Assembly: GCA_016866415.1 (NCBI GenBank)
Contig: VGML01000080.1
Span: 1-8,832, forward strand
Direction: 5' to 3'
Length of the DNA: 8,832 nucleotides
From: Bacteroidota bacterium
GTDB lineage: Bacteria; Bacteroidota; Bacteroidia; Flavobacteriales_D; Crocinitomicaceae
The notes under the pieces were generated by a model. It saw only the letters and a program-made list of their open reading frames with translations, was not told the DNA's origin and made no database searches. Shown here piece after piece: positions 6,930-8,832 of this stretch. How positions within the stretch are numbered: the stretch's first letter is position 1; each line of letters starts with the position of its first letter. A program made the position numbers and the translations under genes.

Positions 6930-7301
6930 ATGGAAAGAGATGATTTAATAGAATATTCGTTACACGCTCATCACAGCGAAGATCAAGGAAAAGTTATTCG
7001 TAAGAAAATTTATTTCGTTACGATTCTTCTTACAGTTATTACAGTTTTAGAAGTTGCTCTTGGTGCCTACATTAAACAAAGTTCAGGTGCATGGCCGTAT
7101 GTCAAATGGTCGTTTGTTGTCCTAACCTTGTTGAAGGCGGGTTATATTGTTATGGTGTTCATGCATTTAGGTGACGAAAAAAAGACTTTGAGATATTTTA
7201 TTCTTGTCCCTTACATTTTATTTATATTGTATTTAATTTTCATTGCTTTGTGGGAGGCGCTTGAAATTGGATCCGCTTGGGCCACATACGGCGGAGCTTA
7301 A
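6930..7301 (+). CDS. Cytochrome c oxidase subunit IV-like membrane protein (COX4_pro family)
   Basis: Small integral membrane protein of 123 residues with three predicted helices (about 27-47, 59-80 and 86-110), matching the bacterial subunit IV/CyoD-type layout. The hallmark segment is KAGYIVMVFMHLGDE (69-83) at the end of helix 2, the conserved K-x-x-Y-I-V-M-x-F-M-H-L pattern of this family. The short N-terminus is acidic and His-rich (HAHHSED). It probably stabilises the oxidase core and has no known catalytic residues. It lies 25 bp after the second subunit III gene and 6 bp before the first SCO gene, so it sits in the middle of the operon. Confidence 0.9.
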   Translation: MERDDLIEYSLHAHHSEDQGKVIRKKIYFVTILLTVITVLEVALGAYIKQSSGAWPYVKWSFVVLTLLKAGYIVMVFMHLGDEKKTLRYFILVPYILFILYLIFIALWEALEIGSAWATYGGA

Positions 7302-7307
7302 CAACCA

Positions 7308-8009
7308 ATGGAAAAAAAACGAAATTTAGCCGGTCGATTAAAGTCAGTCTTAGCCCTTCTGCTTGTTTTCGGACCGGCTTTTTTATTGGTGTTCATTTCA
7401 ACAAGAGGTTGTGATCATAAATTCAAAGTACTTGAAGATTATGGACCTGTTCCAAGCGCGAAATTCAAAATTTATTCCCAAGGAAATTTGAAACCAGTAG
7501 ACTTTTCCGATTTCAAGGGAAATATTATACTCGTTACAACCATTCAAAAAACATGTCCAACCGATTGCGCTGTTTCCATGTGGCATATCGATCAGCTGTT
7601 GTATCAGCATATTCGAAAAAACAAACGCAAAAAACTCAAGCAAGTTCAAATCATTTCTTTTGCAACAGATGGAAAGGGCAATCCCCTTCCGATAAATGAA
7701 CTTGAAACAATCAATCAGTCCTTAATGGATAACGTAGAAGGTTACGACCCAAAACTTTGGATGATTGCTTCAGGTGATGCGAAAAAAGTATTTGATTTTG
7801 AATTTAACGGACAAAAACTTCTTCGAAAAGGGAAAGAGTTTTACGGTGGGGAAAGTTTTCAAGAATTAATACTTCTTTTAGATAAACAAGGGCATTTGCG
7901 AATGGTTTTGCGTGGAAATCAAGAAGGATTGGTTCGAAGAATGCGCGAGCACATCGCACTATTACAAAAGCAATATGATAAAGAAAGAAAAGCAAATTCG
8001 CCTAAATAA
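7308..8009 (+). CDS. SCO1/SenC-family protein lacking the usual copper-ligand histidine
   Basis: Membrane-anchored thioredoxin-fold protein of 233 residues. An N-terminal helix (about 12-31) precedes a predicted periplasmic domain. The SCO redox/copper pair is present as C83-P-T-D-C87, and the fold continues through VQIISFATD (113-121) and WMIASGD (151-157). SCO copper chaperones normally have a His just before the strand ending L-x-D-x-x-G. Here that stretch reads GGESFQELILLLDKQGHL (180-197), with Phe184 at the His position and Glu182 nearby, while the next gene keeps the His. The protein may thus act as a thiol-disulfide partner and not bind copper in the usual way (inference). A cysteine at 35 follows the helix but lacks a convincing lipobox. 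Its last 35 bases overlap the next gene. Confidence 0.82.
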   Translation: MEKKRNLAGRLKSVLALLLVFGPAFLLVFISTRGCDHKFKVLEDYGPVPSAKFKIYSQGNLKPVDFSDFKGNIILVTTIQKTCPTDCAVSMWHIDQLLYQHIRKNKRKKLKQVQIISFATDGKGNPLPINELETINQSLMDNVEGYDPKLWMIASGDAKKVFDFEFNGQKLLRKGKEFYGGESFQELILLLDKQGHLRMVLRGNQEGLVRRMREHIALLQKQYDKERKANSPK

Positions 8010-8673
8010 GTCGCTGTTCTCACTTTTAGCAATACTTTTCATTCTCTCTTCCTGTGAAGAAAAAAAACCGAAATTACCCTTCATTGGAAACTATGATTTG
8101 ATCTACAAAAAAGTGGATGGACAAACAATTACCGACACAGTTTACCCAACTATTCCGAAATTTACCTACCTCAATGAAGATTCCGTAATCGTTACAAATG
8201 AAACATTCAAAAACAAAGTTTGGATTGCCGAATTCTTTTTTGCCACATGTCCAACAATTTGTCCAATTATGAATTCGCAATTAAAGAATTTAAATAATGA
8301 AACCAAAGAATATGCTAATCACATTCAGTTTTTATCATTCACCATTAATCCCTCAAACGACAAACCTTCCGTTTTGAAAGAATATCGAAAAAAGAATGGA
8401 ATAAGGGCTAAAAATTGGACCCTCTTAACTGGAGATGAGGCTTCAACACACCGATTAGGAATCGAGAACTTTCAAATTTTTGCTGGACGCGACGCTGAAG
8501 CTGAGGGCGGATATGCTCATTCAGGCTCGTTCACCTTGGTTGATAAAAAAGGATACGTTAGAGGTGTTTACGCCGTTACTAATTTCGATGGAACGGTGAA
8601 CAAAAACGAATATAAAAGGTTAAAGAAAGAACTAATCGAACTACTGAAATATGAGTACAACATTGAAAAGTGA
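7975..8673 (+). CDS. sco: SCO1/SenC-family copper chaperone, predicted lipoprotein
   Basis: Periplasmic copper-delivery or thiol-redox protein for CuA assembly, 232 residues from the ATG at 7975. That start gives a textbook lipoprotein signal: basic MIKKEKQIRLNK, a hydrophobic core, and lipobox LSSC with Cys27. An earlier in-frame ATG at 7912 would put 21 polar residues ahead of the signal and is rejected. All three expected copper ligands are present: C92-P-T-I-C96 in FFFATCPTICPIMN (87-100) and His182 in GGYAHSGSF (178-186). SFTINPSND (121-129) and WTLLTGD (148-154) complete the SCO pattern. It overlaps the previous gene by 35 bp and the next by 23 bp, suggesting coupled translation. Of the two SCO proteins this is the conventional one. 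Confidence 0.93.
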   Translation: MIKKEKQIRLNKSLFSLLAILFILSSCEEKKPKLPFIGNYDLIYKKVDGQTITDTVYPTIPKFTYLNEDSVIVTNETFKNKVWIAEFFFATCPTICPIMNSQLKNLNNETKEYANHIQFLSFTINPSNDKPSVLKEYRKKNGIRAKNWTLLTGDEASTHRLGIENFQIFAGRDAEAEGGYAHSGSFTLVDKKGYVRGVYAVTNFDGTVNKNEYKRLKKELIELLKYEYNIEK

Positions 8674-8832
8674 AGAGCAAATAGCCAAATTTAGAAAGTT
8701 AATCGTTGCAGTATCTATTGTTATTCCAGTTGCAGTTGCGGCATTGTTTGGAATTCGCGTAGATGGAATTGATTTCTCATTTTTACCTCCATTTTATGCA
8801 GGAATTAATGGTTTGACGGCTATTCTTCTTGT
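8651..8832 (+). CDS. DUF420 membrane protein (3' end cut by window)
   Basis: The first 60 residues are visible, starting at an ATG inside the end of the SCO gene (23-bp overlap, different frame). The sequence begins MSTTLKSEEQIAKFRK, followed by a hydrophobic helix (about residues 17-35) and then FLPPFYAGINGLTAILL. The stretch P-x-x-[YH]-A-x-x-N-x-L-T-A-x-L-L is characteristic of DUF420 proteins, small multi-helix membrane proteins that often follow SCO in Bacteroidota oxidase operons and are thought to aid oxidase assembly (sometimes compared with CtaG/CtaM-type factors). Function is not established from sequence. The downstream part lies outside the window. Confidence 0.75.
   Translation, partial: MSTTLKSEEQIAKFRKLIVAVSIVIPVAVAALFGIRVDGIDFSFLPPFYAGINGLTAILL

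Noticed and set aside
7912..7974. Earlier in-frame ATG for the second SCO gene
   Set aside because: It would place 21 polar residues before a clear lipoprotein signal peptide; the ATG at 7975 yields a proper n-region, core and LSSC lipobox.
1..8832. Mobile element, CRISPR array, tRNA/rRNA, defence system or riboswitch
   Set aside because: Coding density is high and every large frame has a core-metabolism identity; no transposase, terminal repeats, spaced repeats or structured RNA-like stretch was seen in the gaps, the longest of which is 112 bp.

Overview
The window looks like a piece of a Bacteroidota chromosome, most likely from the Flavobacteriales. The case rests on AT-rich DNA with no Shine-Dalgarno-like sites, exact or near TAnnTTTG (Bacteroidota -7) boxes before the first genes, and a gene order ctaB / two oxidase subunit III genes / subunit IV / SCO / DUF420 that is familiar from that phylum. 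A closer placement (for example near Crocinitomicaceae/Fluviicola) is only a guess.

Left arm, minus strand (3787 down to 1): an enoyl-CoA hydratase/crotonase, a MOP-superfamily polysaccharide flippase that starts on the base after the hydratase stop codon, and, after an 82-bp gap with its own candidate promoter, dxs (first enzyme of the MEP isoprenoid pathway), whose last quarter or so is cut off by the window start. No sizeable open frame interrupts any of the three.

Middle (3788-3899): a 112-bp divergent intergenic region. It holds a perfect TAATTTTG box 6 bp before the ctaB ATG, a weaker box for the hydratase, and a 10-bp direct repeat spaced 42 bp apart.

Right arm, plus strand (3900 to the end): a tightly packed cytochrome c oxidase assembly and accessory operon. 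The order is heme O synthase (ctaB), two different subunit III-type membrane proteins, a subunit IV-like protein, two dissimilar SCO copper-chaperone/thioredoxin-fold proteins, and the start of a DUF420 membrane protein. Gaps run from 25 bp down to overlaps of 35 and 23 bp. CtaB supplies farnesylated heme for heme A, the SCO proteins plausibly handle copper and thiols for the CuA site, and the subunit III/IV proteins join the membrane complex. The catalytic subunits CoxA and CoxB are not in the window.

The least ordinary content is in the oxidase genes. Both subunit III paralogues carry a 140-165-residue insertion at the same predicted periplasmic TM3-TM4 loop, and the first one is built from three units with an exact 56-residue period. 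The first SCO protein keeps CxxxC but lacks the usual copper-ligand histidine. I found no mobile element, CRISPR array, tRNA or rRNA, and no evidence of a wholly new system; the rest is conserved core metabolism.
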